A DNA stretch of 64,000 nt from Trichoplax adhaerens (Eukaryota > Placozoa > Uniplacotomia > Trichoplacea > Trichoplacidae). Position numbers and translations under genes: made by a program. Below, in pieces: positions 1 to 14,621 of the stretch (positions are counted from its first letter, which is position 1; the number at the start of each line of letters is the position of its first letter). The notes below the pieces were generated by a model. It made no database searches, was not told the DNA's origin, and saw only the letters and a list, made by a program, of their open reading frames with translations. The stretch spans positions 2,345,740 through 2,409,739 of the forward strand of contig NW_002060947.1 in assembly GCF_000150275.1 (NCBI RefSeq), in the 5' to 3' direction.

Positions 1-3000
1 CCAATATCAATTTTTGCTCTTTCACTCATTCCTTGTTTGTAGGCTTGTCGACAAACATCAACCTAAAAATTTGGAGTGATATTGATGAAATTGTACAGTT
101 AATTTGCTCAATTATGACATAAGAATATATAACCTAATCAGAACGTAGATAAAATTAATCAATTAGGACATAAGAATATGTAATCAAAGAGGATAAATAT
201 ACCAATTGCTTCGGACTAATATGCAGTAGAATACGGTCGGCATTTTCGCTATCATGTCTGCTTTCCATGACCGCTAACAGTAGCTTTGAGGCATTATTCT
301 AGTATCATAGTAATATACCATAGAATAGAGTTAAAACAAATAAATAACACTTAACTTTAAAGAAAGCATACTTTAAGCTCCAGCACCAAATCCATGCGAT
401 GTTTTCCAAGTGGATTAATGTCATTTAAAACGAGGGCAGTTATGATGTCAATTCCGTTAGATTCATGCGATGCGATACAGTTCTATTTATGTAAATTCAA
501 TTTTGAAGAATTTAATTATAGTCAACTCTCAAAAATTAGTCCATTGAGTGTTGGTAATTGAAAGCAAACGCATTACTTGATTTTCGTGACAAGGACCCTG
601 ACAATACTCTGTTAAGCTCTCTAGGCACTGATTAATAAGACCAACATTATGCTCATTGATGTACAAGCCGAGAAGCCCTAAACCCCCACTGGTACTGCCA
701 CAAATACAGTCTAAAAATTGCAACGCTTCCAGAACAAGGTTATAGTTGGTCTTATTATCCTGCTTCCGAATATAGTTCTAAACAGTTATAAGGATTAACG
801 AAAGCATAAATTAATCGACAGGATCATTGTCCGCTTTATCCAAATGCGAACATGTAGTGTATCGCTATACAACATTCGGTAAAGGTAAGGAAGTATCATT
901 ACCTGTAAGTCTAGATTGTGGTTTTCACATAGTAACTGCAAGAAGCGTAAAATCGGACCCATGCACATTATTTCAGGCGCCATCATGGCTTTTTTCGCAT
1001 CACTTTTTAAATTTTGGACTCCCGTTCCGGCTAACATTTCTGATGAAACTGCTCCACTACTACTAGATAAATTATGACCAGAAGATCTAGTGTTACTACC
1101 ATTGCCTTGAGTGCCGTAGTTTGACTTTTGTCCATCAGTAACTGGAACGCAAGCGAATGACAAATGTTTTTTAGAGTTTTAGCCAAACGGAATCGATGCA
1201 AATACTAAAGTTACATGGGACTATCACAAGTATTGCCTACCTTGGTCGGTAGTCATTAAGCTAATACTATTTTTTATTTCTAATTGCGCTTCTTTCATTC
1301 TATCGCAAATGCATTTGAAAAAGGCTTCGGATTTCGATTGGCAAAATCGGTCAAAAAAGGACGCCTATTTTAAGAAGGGAGTTATGTAATCACTTCAAAT
1401 GCATATCTAAATCTAGAATATTGAAACAATGTAAAAATTTAAAGCTTTAAGGTAACCTGTATAACACTATTTCCTCCTTCCAAAAGAGCAATTCCAAGCT
1501 CTATACTTTCTAAGAAAACTCGACGACTGATACTCGTCATTACAAGATCAATCACTAGATCAGACGCCCCGTTTTTATCAAGCTGACATTGAATCTGGCA
1601 AAGGGTCATGTCAATTCGGGACAGCTTTACATTTCCGGGATGAGAATCAACATGAACAGAGATTCGATCCATTTTCGGCTTTCCTAACGAAATAACACCG
1701 TGGGCTCTACTATTATTTCCTGTTGAAATTTCACCATTACTTGTTAGTTTCAGACTGCCATCAATACTCGGCCTACGAAAATTCTTTCCGAAGTATCTAA
1801 TTAATAAGTTGTTACGTAATTCTTCTCCCTGGGTTTGTTAAAATAATAAATTTCCAGTTATTTAAGCGCTTTAGTGATTCCTGAGATATAATGGTTTAAT
1901 CGAGACTACCTTGTTATTAAAGCCAACGTCGACAGTCATCATCTCTCTTAAAATTTGTAGGACTTTCAAGCATAAATTCTCTTCACCTTTGTCCAATAAC
2001 TTCTTCGTATGTTGAATCAGCCTGTCATGAAATTTTATCGGGTTTAACCACATAAATTGGCCAATAAAAGTAATCAGTACCAAAGCATTAGTAACAGGAG
2101 AAAAACAGGGTGAATCAGCCAGAAAAAAAGCAAAGTTCCTACTCACTTTGATATGAAGCCGCCATTGGCACACTGGGTTCTAGCTTCAGTTTGTACAGGA
2201 AATACCAACTCGGGCCGATACAGTACATCGACTAGTACTGACATTTCTGCATCTACTAACGGCTGCAACTGGTCTTCAAAGAGGCTAACAATATCCTAAT
2301 ATTGACAAAAAATCAATAATTTATATAATAATTTGTCAAATAGACTATTTTAGTAGATTTATTACGAACTTGCAATCCTTCGATAATGTTTCGATAATCT
2401 CGATTTTGAGAATTGATGGAATCACGACGGTTTTTGCTATGGCTGATCCATTGTTTTGTACTCTTCATTGCCAATAAGGATTTGCTAAATAATGCGTTGA
2501 CCTGGCTGTCTAGATCTACAGGTATAGCTATACCACGATTTTTTGCTATAGGGAAACGTACATTAGATTTAACATCGGTTAGTTGTATAATATCATAATT
2601 GGTACACAAAAGATCAAAGAGAAGTGTCTGCACGCCACGTATCGATGCAATTATATATTCGTATATAATAAGAACAACCAAAATAAGATAGCTTAGTCGT
2701 TTAATAGCAATAGGAATATCACAATCGATCAATAATTGACATTGATATTTTAATCTGTAATACTGACATACCGACTTCTGCTAATACTCTGATACAAGTT
2801 TCCACATGATACTTTTGTTGACCATTAAGCCATCGACATAAAGACACGCGATATGATCCTTGTAAAATTTTAACAAATATAGGTTGGCGTGTCTATAGAA
2901 TGGCAAACCATATCATCTTAGCTTACACTATAGTGAACGTCTATACTCAACACAAATACAGAACATATTTCGTATTAATGAAATCGTTCTACCTGTAGAG

Positions 3001-6000
3001 TTGTACTAGAATCTGAAAATGGTGAGCTAAAGAAAGATGTTATGATCGTCATTATAGTTTCAGTAACATATTTTTCTAGCCGTAAATCTGCATGTCTACG
3101 ATCGATTGATTGGCATACCTGAAAAAGAAACAAGTAAAAGATTATCTGTAGGTCTCTTAAGAAGTGCAAAGTGAGAATAATTCTGGTTTTAGGACATTAC
3201 CAAAGCCATATCTATTAAGAAATTTTCGAACAAAGTCCACATATGATGGCTAGTATAAATTTCTTTCATTTCCACTTCGGTGTCGACGTAGCAATGGTTT
3301 AAGAAATTAATGTATGCAATTTTGACCTGTTTCGAGAGAATTCGTTAAAGCATAATGAATCTTAACCAGGTCAAAAATAAGATCCCACCTCAGGCAAGCA
3401 GTCTTGGTCACACACAATTTTAACTGTATCATCCAAGGGAAGCAGACTGTGGCATTTGATTTCGGTATAAACATTCTTTCCTTCTGTACAACATGCCAAC
3501 AGATGTACAAGATTAATATGGTACGACAAAGCCCCGCTATCTTCAAAACGTTCACGCTCCGATCTCATCATTTCAATGAACCCATCAAAAGACGCTTTAT
3601 CGTTATAAAATAATAGTACTTCTTCCCCGACGTTAACAAGCTGTAAAGTATTTACATACATTACGACACTCGAAGAGCAATGTAGAAGTATTTGATTGAA
3701 TAGTAACGTATACCTCAGCCATTACTAGATCTTGTGTTTTACGAATATACTGGCTTTCCGCCTTAACGATCGTTTGCAAAAACTTTAAATATTGCACGTG
3801 TCGACCGTGCGTTTCAATGCAGTGGACGAAATGTTGTACAACCCTCTCGGTTATTTCGTTACAAAGATTAGAGTTATTCAGAAAGATACTCCGTGCGGTT
3901 TCTGCTTCCAGTAACTAAAATATATTGAAGTCGAAAAAAGGTAGATTTAAATGCACGATGACATAAATAAATATACCTTTTATTGACTAAATTTACTCTA
4001 CGTTTATCTAGAAATTACCCCAGGGGTCAAAAATAGATCCAAGTATTTATGAAGTATAGCCTGATTAGCTGGATTACCAAAACAAAAGTTCTGCAAAAAT
4101 TGATGTGCTAACTTCATGATTTGTTTCATCTTACGGTCGGAGGCCTAAAGAAGTGCTGGCGTTAATCTATCAGTATAGCTTAAGCAGGACATGAAATGAA
4201 CTATCAAACCTTGTCGTACGGGATCTGTAAGAGTTCTAGAACCACCGTATGTGCGCCTAGATTTCTTAGCAACCGTTGTTCATGTTTTCGATTTTTATTC
4301 GTACTTTCAGATATACATAATTTACTTAACCGTTCCAGAATCTGAATGATAAAAATTATTTACACAGATAATTTTATCTTCATGATTGATCAATCTCAAA
4401 ATGAAACTTTTATGCTCTAAGATACAACTTACCTGTTGAATTTTGGAATAGTTCTGAACTGATTCATTGTCGCCAAAGGATTGCTCCAAGTCGATAGAAG
4501 GGTATCTTCCCAGCGCAGCATTCTTTTCTATAATAGCTTGTATGTTCTTTTCTAGATTCTAAGTACAAACAGTTGTGCTTATTGGACGCAATTTCAATTT
4601 CATAAAGATTCCTGACAAATAAGGCTAGCCTTACAACATCTGTGTTATCATTTGCCTTGTTCTTTTCTTGGTTCTTGGCGTTGTTATTCTCCTTTTCAGC
4701 AGATTTCTTTGAGTCTGTCTTAGACTTTTTCTTCTTGTCACCTTTAGCGTTACTCTTGCTTTTAAATACCCATAACTCTGATTTCTCAACTAGAAGTCGC
4801 AATTGATCTAGATCCTGCTTGATTTGTTTATAATTTTCAATATCGCTCTTCGATACTAGTAATTGAACCTAGAACACAAAGGATATGCTTTACTTTTTCA
4901 ATATTACACTTATATTAGCTATAATAATCGTATTCCTAATAAGTCAAAACGAATTCCTGAATTAATTTCAGAAGGGCGAAGGTGCCTGATTGTGGAGTCT
5001 ATATAATTTGACATCGAACAAATAACTGATTGCAACTCGTAGTTAATAAAACACTAACCCTGAGCCAGCGAGATTCTAACATATCTATTCCTTATAATAG
5101 TTCGTTAGTGTTCAGTACATTACCTTACTTGAGAAATACTCTATACGGTCATATAACAAAGAGCTACTACCTGAGAGATGTATCTGGTCTTCTAATAACT
5201 TAGCTTTCAAATAACTGCATTACATGAACATGTACGTAAGTATACAGTATCACCATATAGCTTCAAAGGTTGTAAGAAATCGTAAATTATATTATAGATT
5301 ATGATTCGAACATGTACTACACAGAACGAAGTATTTCGCTTTGTAGCGATAACATTTTAACAGAAGGTGCTCTTGTTGCACTCCTAAGATGCAAATATTG
5401 GAAATTTATAGTACAAACCATAACGACAAACCTGTTTAAAAGCCTGGAGTACTTCTTGTCGTTGACTGAAGTGTCTAAAAAGCAATTGTAATGCACCAGA
5501 CACTAACGGAGCGTAATCGTGCATAGTCAAATACAGCAGAACTCGAAGAAAAGTTCGACCACCACAACCATCTAAGTCCAGGTCAATATTCCTGTTCAGA
5601 TGTCGAGAATTTAGTGGTCTAAAACGAAAAAAGAATTGTAGAAAGTTGTGTTTGAAGTAATTACCCCATGCTACCGAAAATCTTTTCAGCCTCAGCGCTT
5701 ATTTTCTCTAAGTCCACGCCTACTCTCCAATATTCCATCAACGGTGAAAATTTTCCATTAACAGTAAGTAGAAAGTAGTTACTGGTTTCAAATACGTTAT
5801 GACGTTACAGTATCAAATTAATTTCAGAAATTGCCACCGTACTATCTATTAAAAGTGACTATGTAACATACCTGGTTTTGTGGTTCCTGCAACACTATTT
5901 GTCGTAGCGCCTTTCTCCCCAAACTCTCGTTTAAACATCGATAATAAGCAAGAAATCCGGTAGTCCAGACGGACGTCCATAATAAATTGCAAAATTTCAA

Positions 6001-9000
6001 TTATTTTCAATTTCGTATTCATGACGAGTACGTCTTCTGATTTAGTTTTCCCTATGCTACCAACTTGCGAGACCATTTCGTGTGTTGCAGCTGGTGCGTC
6101 TCTTCGATTCGTACTCGCATTATTACCAACGATAATGTTAGTCATAACAGATCCTACACCATGAATAGATTTTATTACACTATTCGGCCACTGCGGATTT
6201 GGGAGTGCAGCTGATAAAGATTCCATATATAATACAAATTTTAGATCATGTAGTATCACTTAAATTAAGAGAAGATCATCAATTTAAGCCAACCTATAGT
6301 GGTCTCTTTATTAGCTTCAGGAACGACATCACTTTCAGATATGTTAACAGGCTGTTGACAGTCAAGAATGGATAACAACGTCTTGTTCAACCTTAGTAAG
6401 TCGCTAAAGCTGTAAAATCCGAATTGGATCAATTTTGACGCTAGTTGTACCACCTAACCGACAATTGGAAATAAGTACTGTATTGGTTCTAGCATAACTA
6501 CATACAGGAAGCAAACTTTTCAAATATTGTGAGTATATGAATGATAAATTACTTGATAAGTAAGCTTATTTTGTTCCTTGTTGTGATGGTTCCAGTTGGT
6601 ACCAATCACGTTAGTTAAATAACCTTCTACAAATTTTATCGTGCTTGCAAATTTCGAAGTCATATCTTCTTTTACTTTTTGTTCCATTAAAGACTTATCG
6701 TATCTGTTTAAATATTCGTAAATCTAATTAGTACTGCTAGTGCAATAGACACAGAAAGCTAAGTTCAGATTGCCACAAAGGCATTCGGCGAATGGTAGGA
6801 TCACATAACTTACTCTTCAATAGTTATTTTGGTCGGTATTTCAGCCCACAAACGGGCGTATTTAACAGGGGTTACAGGCTCTTGAGGATCGCGGTCTACG
6901 TGCATATGTAACATCAAACGAGTAAAAGAAGCCCGAAGATCGCAGGGTAAAGCTTCATCCGACATACACCTAGTGATATTATTTTGTTTGCCCATTGAAA
7001 AAAATAAACAGTTGCAAGGACGTGAATTCTTTAATGCGTCGGTGATTAATTTGTACACTTACCGACGGATAAGGTCGATATCTAATTGTTTGCAAAGACT
7101 ATTGATAGCCAAGTATTGGCGGTCCAGACACATTTGCGAGAATAAATCTAATTGGTATCTACAAAGCAGGGAATTACAGTCTTCACATGTACTGTAGAGA
7201 CACTATGATAAAGTATCGGGATTTTACAATTTATATTACTACTACTTACCGGTAGTACTTCAAAAGTTCGATGTCTTCCCTGTTTCCTTCATGGGCTCCT
7301 TGTGCTAGATCTCTTTGGCTTTTACTGAAATTACCGTCACGCGAGCAGAGATACACTTTGCTATCGGATTCTTCATTGATGATCCTAATAATTAGCAGGT
7401 AATGTAAGCAAGATTCCAGAATTATGACATTGGAATAAGGCTATGCTCCAGGATTAAAATCCTAAAGTTAGTATAATAAGACAGGTACTGTACGTCATAT
7501 GCAAAACACTGTTGTACGTTTACTTTGTTTCAAACAAGATGTCGGAATTCTCTTTGCTCAAGACAGCTTTACAAATGAGTTCTTGTGTGGCGGGTATGGC
7601 AGTATTGTTGGACACACATAAATCCGATAAATAATCTAGAAATCTTAATAACAAGAGTAGTTTAACACCATTTTCGAAAAGGTTAAGTTTTATTGCACAT
7701 AAATTTTGTTTTGCTTACTCTTTATTACGACGGACTAGGTTTACAAAGGTGTCAATCTCTTTTGCTGTAATATGCTTTTCAAGTAATTTTCTGTTATTGT
7801 GTAACAGCGCAGTAATGGTGTCTTCAGCAAGGACGTCATATCCGATTTGTTGTTGCATAAATCCAAATTGTTTGGCAATGTATTCCTTCAACACAAGAGG
7901 TGTAATCAAATTGAATGCTTATACCAGAGGACTAGACAGTTTAATAAATTCACTGGTTTTATTTAGTCCTTCCCAAATACCTGATTTTTTCGATAATCTT
8001 GTTGTGAATGTCTCAGAATTCTATAGGACAGCCTACAAATATGTCTAATAGAAGTATGCCTTTGGTCTGCTAATTCCTCCATTCTGAGTAGACATCCTGT
8101 ACCAATGTCCGAAAAAGGGGCCTTGAGTAGTCGGAATACCTGTTCCAATATATTCTGTTCTCGAGTTAATTTCTGCCTTTCTCTATCAGGTTTATTAGTG
8201 GTGACAGATAGCGCATCTCCAACGGGTTCCATATCGACAATAAAATATACTACGTCCGTCAGTAACTGCGTCACAAAGCGTCTTTCAGTTTGTGAAAAAG
8301 TGCCTTTTTCTACTTTGCTTGCAAAATCGGCGAGTACCTATTATATTAGATAACATCAATAAAATTTCAGATAGGTAATACTTCAAATAGCCTCCTACTT
8401 TGCTGGCGTCGTTAGCAAAATCGAGATCTCGGACTTCTGATGCGGGCACTGGAACAATTGCAAATGCTTCCTTATCTTCACGAATACTTGCCGTTCCTAC
8501 TTTCAGCATAACCGGCTTATCTTCATCACTATCATAAGCAATTTGACTACTATGCACCCAAGTATTCGTGCATAAATGTCGTAGCCTTACGTAGCAGCTC
8601 CTGCAAATGAAAAAGGTAGTGGACAGTTATAAGAAACACGGAATATTCTTACAACTTTATACAGAATAACTACCTTGGAACCAGCGCATCACTATGTTGT
8701 AGCGTTGTTGGATCTAATTCAAAGATTGACGCGATATCATGACCATGCGGTACAGCAACCAAATGATATACAGGTCCACCAGCAGAGCCTCGTAATTTTT
8801 CGCGAGTAACATCTGGAGTTGGATCATGATCGATCTGGAAAATATCGACACGTATGACTTTGCCATTAATTAAAATAAATCTAGGTTTCATAACTGTACT
8901 AAGTCATACCTCAGCGGCTAAATACTTTCCAGTAGCCAAATGTTTAAAACGAAATAGACTATTCCAACGTCCAGCACCTCCACGACAAGGATCATGCTGA

Positions 9001-12000
9001 ACGACCTATAGGAGAGGAGTAACAATGATAAGTAAACTGATTGCATAGAGCTAACATATCACAAACAAAAGACCTCTGCTTCCCACAGCGCTTTCGAACT
9101 TGTGGCAGAAGACGCCGATGCACGTGCTGTGGTACGTAAAAACACATGCATTTTACTTTTGTAATCATCTGCGGTAAGAAATTTTTCTTGTTCCGCATGG
9201 AATAAGCGTATTACATCACCCTGTAATGACAGCATATTATTTCATCAATATAATTGATTATTCACACTGTTAGGCCATTCTACAAAAATCAGCTAACCCC
9301 CTTTAGTATGTCGTCTCTATTTTCTGAATAATCCATAAAAAGAGAGATCTTCCAGCTCGTATTGCAGTTTACCGAATTGACCTTCAATTTATATTCATAA
9401 TTTTATTACTATGCAGTCCCAATGACAGAAGATGCAGGTTGATTGATTGGTCACATACCTCCTTGCAACCAGGATTGTCTACTAGTTCATGGTTGCTTGC
9501 ATGCAGTGGCTGTCCAGCATTAACTGGGTTAACTATAACTTTGTCCCCGACAACCACCTTTACAATTCAGTACAAGATAAAATGCGGTTATTATTGATTG
9601 CATATGTGTACTATACATGCAGGAATAAAAGACAGTCTTCACTATGGAATTACACCCTTAACTTTACCAGTACTTTATAACCGTAATACTACCAACTATT
9701 TCTTAAACAGTGAGTAATACTTTAAGGTAATGACATCTTATTCCTAACGTAGAAAAAATAAGTTAAAAACACTAACGTTATCGCCAACACTCCGTAATTT
9801 GTAAAATGGAACCACATAGAACCATGATCCCTAAATAAGCAGTACATTAAGTGATATCTCAGCAATAAGATCGGAACATAGCATTATACTTAGCAATCTC
9901 ATACTTCGTTCCCGTTAGTGTCTAATGTGACTCTCATAGCATTTTTTTCCAATAAAGCCGGCAGGCGCTTATTGACGGTTAAGTATTTATTACTCTTGAG
10001 ATGCAACAGCTGAGCAAATATGTATAGTGTTAGAGAGACATTTTGACAGAGAATGCAAATTGTTTGTCATACCTGAATTACATTTCCGTACTGAATTGTC
10101 GTACCAAGAAGTTTTCCGTATTCTTGTTCATTTTGTTTCTTTTCCATTTCTGCTGCATGCTAACAAGTTCATAAATCAAGAATTTACAAGATAGGCATGC
10201 AATAAAATTAAAAATTTTTATGCTACACTTCTGCAATTTTTTATAAAGCTCATTGCTTTACTTGACATAAAAGAATTGTGGATACTGTAGTGCTTCACGT
10301 GTCATGATATATTTTCTACATTATCTGTACAAATTGTTTATATAGTGACAGCACCAATAATATCTGAGATAACTAAGGCTATTTAATAACGATATGAAAG
10401 CTAGTGTGATGCGATAAACACGGATAAGATTTTTGTCGCTCATATGTAATACAAGCAATATACATGTTTCTTAGTCTAACAAACTGCGTTATTATTTTGT
10501 ATTTCCGTATTTCTTTGATCAAATATGAAAATTTAAACACTCGTAATAGTGGGCAAGAAAAGCGGCTAAGCCTGTAAACCAGATTGAGTAATTTAATTCT
10601 GTTAATCTCTAGCTGGCCTACTTAACCCTCCATAATTGCCTACGAAATAAAGTGGCGCAATACAGCAAAACATTCTACCGACAAATCTAAAAGTGATATT
10701 TTCTGCATGCTAGTTGAATAGAAACTTATAAATTATAAGCAAGAATGATGGAATATAACAAATTCTGCATTTGCAAATGGTTTTCTGTTACAAATACAGT
10801 GCGATAAATATTTACACTATTTAGCACACTCAGGAGTAGATATTTGTAAAATAAATCACTTACACTTGATAAGAAATGAGATGCTTCCTCGTCAGAAGCG
10901 CAGACATACGGTATGTAATATAATACATGCATACTCATACATATTGAATACTTGCAGGTGATAAAAATTGTTTGAATACGCTGTACATCGTCCTGAATAA
11001 TCATATTGACAGCATTATCTAACTCCATCTATACATTCTCGTTTCTTACGTGTAACTTTTTAAGTAATACAGCATCGGTAGCAGAAGATAATGTCGGTTT
11101 AGCGGCTTTCCAGAATTGCTTTTGTGCTGAGTAGCGTGACATTGGACATATCTTAAATAAGCAATCTGTTGAATAGGTCAGATATTAGTCAAAAGCAAGT
11201 AAAGACTTCTAATCAAGTTTCGTAATATAGAATTTGTAACTAAGAAATTACTTTAACACTAGATCCTCTATGTCGTAGACAAAGCGACATACATTATTAC
11301 ATGAATATGTGATTCGAAATACAGAAGGTAATAGCGAATTATATTGCATCTGCAGGGTAAACACCATTATGTGCTAGTTAGGCTAGTGAGTCGGCAGCGG
11401 AAAAGATATCGACTAATACATAATTTATCGTACTATGCTACAGTGAATACTACTAGATTGCGTTATTTATCATTATCCATTATTAGATGATAAATGCAAT
11501 TAACTTTAGGAGTATCGAGGTATCTGATAAGATAGTGACTCAGTTGCTAACAATGTTTCGACGTTACTATCAAATTTTATAATAATTTTCGTACTTATTT
11601 AAAGACACTTTATCAACAGGATTATAAGACAGTTCCATCGTTGACATACTGTAGGTGATATCTAATTCAGCGTTACAGTAAGTGAAGTACGATGAACACT
11701 ACTATATACAGTAATTTTGAAATGATCTAATAGAGGCTGCCTCAACAGAATTTTGATCAGTTGATCACTAAAAGTTTTACTGACAATATATTTAATCGCC
11801 TAGAAGTATGAGTATCTCGTTACAAGGCAAACGGCTGTAAATACGATTAAATCTTGTACACATCGAATAGTACATTATTATGACGACATCGTTAGTTAAT
11901 CAATCAAAGCTTGTTTGCACACGACTTAAACGCACCCCGAAATTTTTTTGGGGGATTTGCCAAATCACCAGCGTCTGGCTGCACCACACATCGGTCATCA

Positions 12001-14210
12001 ACTAAGCTGGAAAATTATAATTTAAATTTATCAAGTATAAATATAGAACAATTTAGTAAACAAATAGCGATTTATGAAACATTCTTTAATAAGGATACTA
12101 AAATAGTCAACCAAACATGGTATCTTATAGCGATAGAAGTTAGCTATGGTTATAATTATGATTTGGCGCTATGGACTACATCAGTTGTAACTTATTTAGA
12201 CTACCAGACAATTACAATCAAAACTTTAAAATTCGTCGGCAATAAATGAAAACGTTGGCACGAAAACTATAAAAGCTAAATTTGAAGCCCCCTTATCACT
12301 AATTATCTCAGATCAAAGTTTACCTTACGATAAAATACGGCACGGTGTATTGCAGCTATAGTATTATATATGTGAACGGAAACTATCGGGTATGAATAAT
12401 TCTAAGGTAAATAATATTATTTATTTAATAGAGGTTACATTTAATTGTAATGATGACTAGAAAATGATAGTGATGTAAACGTACATTCCTCTTAATGAAA
12501 AGCTTCCAACATTTGCATGATATTTTCTTTAAATTAATATACTACGATATCCGTATTCTTATTATAACCGTTTGCAGTGCTTCGCTAAACTACTACATTA
12601 CCATTACTTGACTAGTAGCGAAGCTTATGAGTAGTGACAAGCGCAACTGACCCATAGTACAGCCATATTAATCTGTCATACTTAACCGTAAATCACTCTA
12701 TGTGATGACAATAATTGAGGGAGTTCTCAACTGAGGCTAAAGTTTGGAGCTAAGCTACCAGCATTACTTGGAATTGCTTCTAGTTTATAAGTCACGGCGA
12801 GTTTTACTGATTATTTGAATGTTGCTGTAGAGAAGCAAAAGGTATTCACTCTCAGACATGGACTAAACGCGGTTGCCACCGTAGAAGTAATGTCCAGTCA
12901 TAGGTTATTTTGCTTCAGAACTGTAAATGACTGAGTGTTACGATATAAAATAGTTCTGGGTAAGACTAGCATCAACTCTTATATTTATATTAATCCTACA
13001 ACGGTACAAACTCATTACTCTTCAGTATAGGAAGACGACAGTGGATAGTCAGTACTACAGGTGTACCTCCATTTGCTCAGTTGGTTGATGCACACTTGTA
13101 TAATGCACAGTAGAGACTTTTAAAGCATAGAGAGTGTATGTTATCAACCTTTTTCGTTAATAGTAGGCAATAGTTCTTGTCGTGCAAATACGTGGTGAAA
13201 TAGTAAACATTGATATTGTGCTAGGGTACTGTTAACTGATCATGATCAGGCCTAATCACTTTAGTCCGACAATTGCCAAGTGAAATACTGAACTTACGGT
13301 TTCTAATATAATCATATGAATCATTGCAACCAGAATAAAACGCAGATACTTAACGATACATATGATATAATTGATTGGTATAGTTAGTAGTTTACAGCAT
13401 GGATAAATCATTTATTCGAAAAGTAATTTGATTTATGAGCCCAGCAAGTGCACAAGTCTACATCGAACGTTCAATGTTCATGGTTATGCGTTTGTAAGGT
13501 GCAATCAATGTGTTGTAAATAATGACACCAAATATCTCGTATGTTCATGGACGTACTTTCTACGGTGCACAGTTTGATGCCGTGACAGTAACGCCAGCCC
13601 TATGCATTTCTGATTTGATTTATAGGGATTTAGCGGATTTTTAACAAGATAAATACTATAATTAATCGATACTACGGTTGGAGATTATCACGCAATCGCT
13701 TCATTATAGTGGTTGCCCCAAAGTACAGTACAAAATAATACTGTATTGTACTTGTATAAGGGTAAAACGATACCATACTGTAAGCACGCTACACATTACT
13801 ATATTGTACAAGCGTAGTACAGCACTATCATTTGAAACACCACTGGTACTGTACGAATACACGGAACAATGGTTCAATGAGTAACTGTGGTAGCGTGTGC
13901 ATTGACTTTTAACGAACCCATTATCGTAATAAAACGTCAGTCATAAAGTAAAATTGGCAGTGTCTATCTTCAGAAAGAATACAAATATTAGGTAGACATA
14001 CATTAGAATCTGAGATCATAGAAAATTACTATTGCAAGTAAAATACAATAAAGATCTACGCATGTAATATACAATCTACAGTATTTGTTGTAAAATGCTA
14101 GTAAATTACTTTTCTTACCCTAATGTGCAAATAAATCCGCAGACCGTCCCTTCTGCATATAGAGATGCGATATCTCCAACGTGTAAAAATCTAGCTCCTG
14201 ATTCAGTCAT
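1..14210 (-). CDS. ITPR: inositol 1,4,5-trisphosphate receptor (5' part, 42 exons, cut by left edge)
   Basis: IP3-gated calcium release channel of the endoplasmic reticulum. Start ATG is at 14210-14208 ([20 protein letters not shown] matches the family N-terminus). Exons in order, phases joining without a break: 14119-14210, 11936-12006, 11050-11165, 10073-10159, 9905-10009, 9777-9830, 9459-9557, 9298-9381, 9074-9220, 8910-9005, 8674-8834, 8399-8600, 7981-8337, 7719-7885, 7524-7643, 7250-7384, 7063-7158, 6814-6969, 6553-6703, 6294-6453, 5872-6210, 5665-5722, 5432-5618, 4635-4868, 4433-4558, 4210-4341, 4019-4144, 3714-3914, 3389-3640, 3201-3326, 2993-3118, 2772-2892, 2370-2545, 2147-2295, 1910-2021, 1457-1828, 1241-1364, 903-1141, 577-777, 372-482, 203-298, 1-62. 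These give about 2108 codons. Family order is seen: suppressor and MIR repeats (about 14.2-8.4 kb), IP3-binding core with [10 protein letters not shown] (about 8.0 kb), RIH blocks ([11 protein letters not shown] near 7.1 kb; [20 protein letters not shown] near 6.9 kb), and RIH-associated domain (TYNYNL-like and [20 protein letters not shown] near 0.7 kb). The six-helix pore and C-terminal tail, about 600 residues in vertebrate family members, are missing because the window ends. ITPR rather than ryanodine receptor is clear from the motifs. Paralogue number cannot be assigned. Confidence 0.96.
4433..4868 (-). other. ITPR: ITPR exons 24-25: coupling region with lysine-rich insert
   Basis: Exon 24 (4635-4868) and exon 25 (4433-4558) flank a 76-base intron. 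The first begins with conserved [20 protein letters not shown] and [10 protein letters not shown], then becomes a Lys/Asn/Asp/Glu-rich linker ([14 protein letters not shown] and similar). Exon 25 returns to [17 protein letters not shown] and ends NYSKIQQ. Vertebrate receptors also carry a variable, alternatively spliced linker here. An open frame reads through the intron for a further 56 residues in a non-conserved frame, so intron retention would alter the protein. Confidence 0.75.
9074..9220 (-). other. ITPR: ITPR exon 9: MIR / first IP3-contact loop
   Basis: This exon encodes the loop that in vertebrate receptors reads RTTGR, whose residues contact the 4-phosphate of IP3. Here the codons give R-T-T-A-R (CGT ACC ACA GCA CGT), so glycine is replaced by alanine. 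Flanking residues (HVFLRTT and [11 protein letters not shown]) are conserved. The exon is 49 codons, phase 0 at both ends, with a weak donor (GTCTTT). The reading is direct; the functional effect is not known. Confidence 0.85.
12007..14118 (-). other. ITPR intron 1 (2.1 kb)
   Basis: This is the longest intron in the gene; most others are under 250 bases. It lies between a donor GTAAGA just after the first 30 codons and an acceptor CAG before the [13 protein letters not shown] exon. I saw no convincing second gene in it. It holds a few scattered GTACAGTAC-like words (13730-13860), which create the short plus-strand frame there. Confidence 0.6.
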
Positions 14211-14621
14211 GGTGATTTATCGAAAATGCTTCAGTTAATTCTACCTTGCTAATGAATATAATAATACGAACAATAAACAATATGGATAATATGGTGATAA
14301 AAATTAAAGATGTTATCCGTAGCTCAGAATACTAAACAGTGAAGTAATAGGATTTTATTACAGTGAACCGTTCAATGAGAGCAGAAATAACTTTTGGGTT
14401 AAACTATACTGCTTTTGAAGGGCACTACAGTGCTTCCGGTTGTATACAGTAAGTGAACATCGTAAGTTAATACCATACCTTAGGACTTTATCCTATATAT
14501 CATATTATAACATTATAACTTGAAATAATGGCATATCGACGCGAAATCAGTTTTGTGGTTCTTGAATGTTGTTGGAGTTTCTGTGAGCACTACAGTTCCT
14601 GTATTCGCCAGATTTGCAAAC

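Noticed and set aside
10726-11028. 100-residue minus-strand frame in the ITPR locus
   Set aside because: It lies in intron 3, after the GTAAGA donor at 11049. The true exon stops at KKLH and resumes at HAAEMEKK.
41-14210. Ryanodine receptor instead of ITPR
   Set aside because: The N-terminus, [29 protein letters not shown] and [14 protein letters not shown] are ITPR-type. No SPRY or RyR repeat is present, and the gene length fits ITPR.
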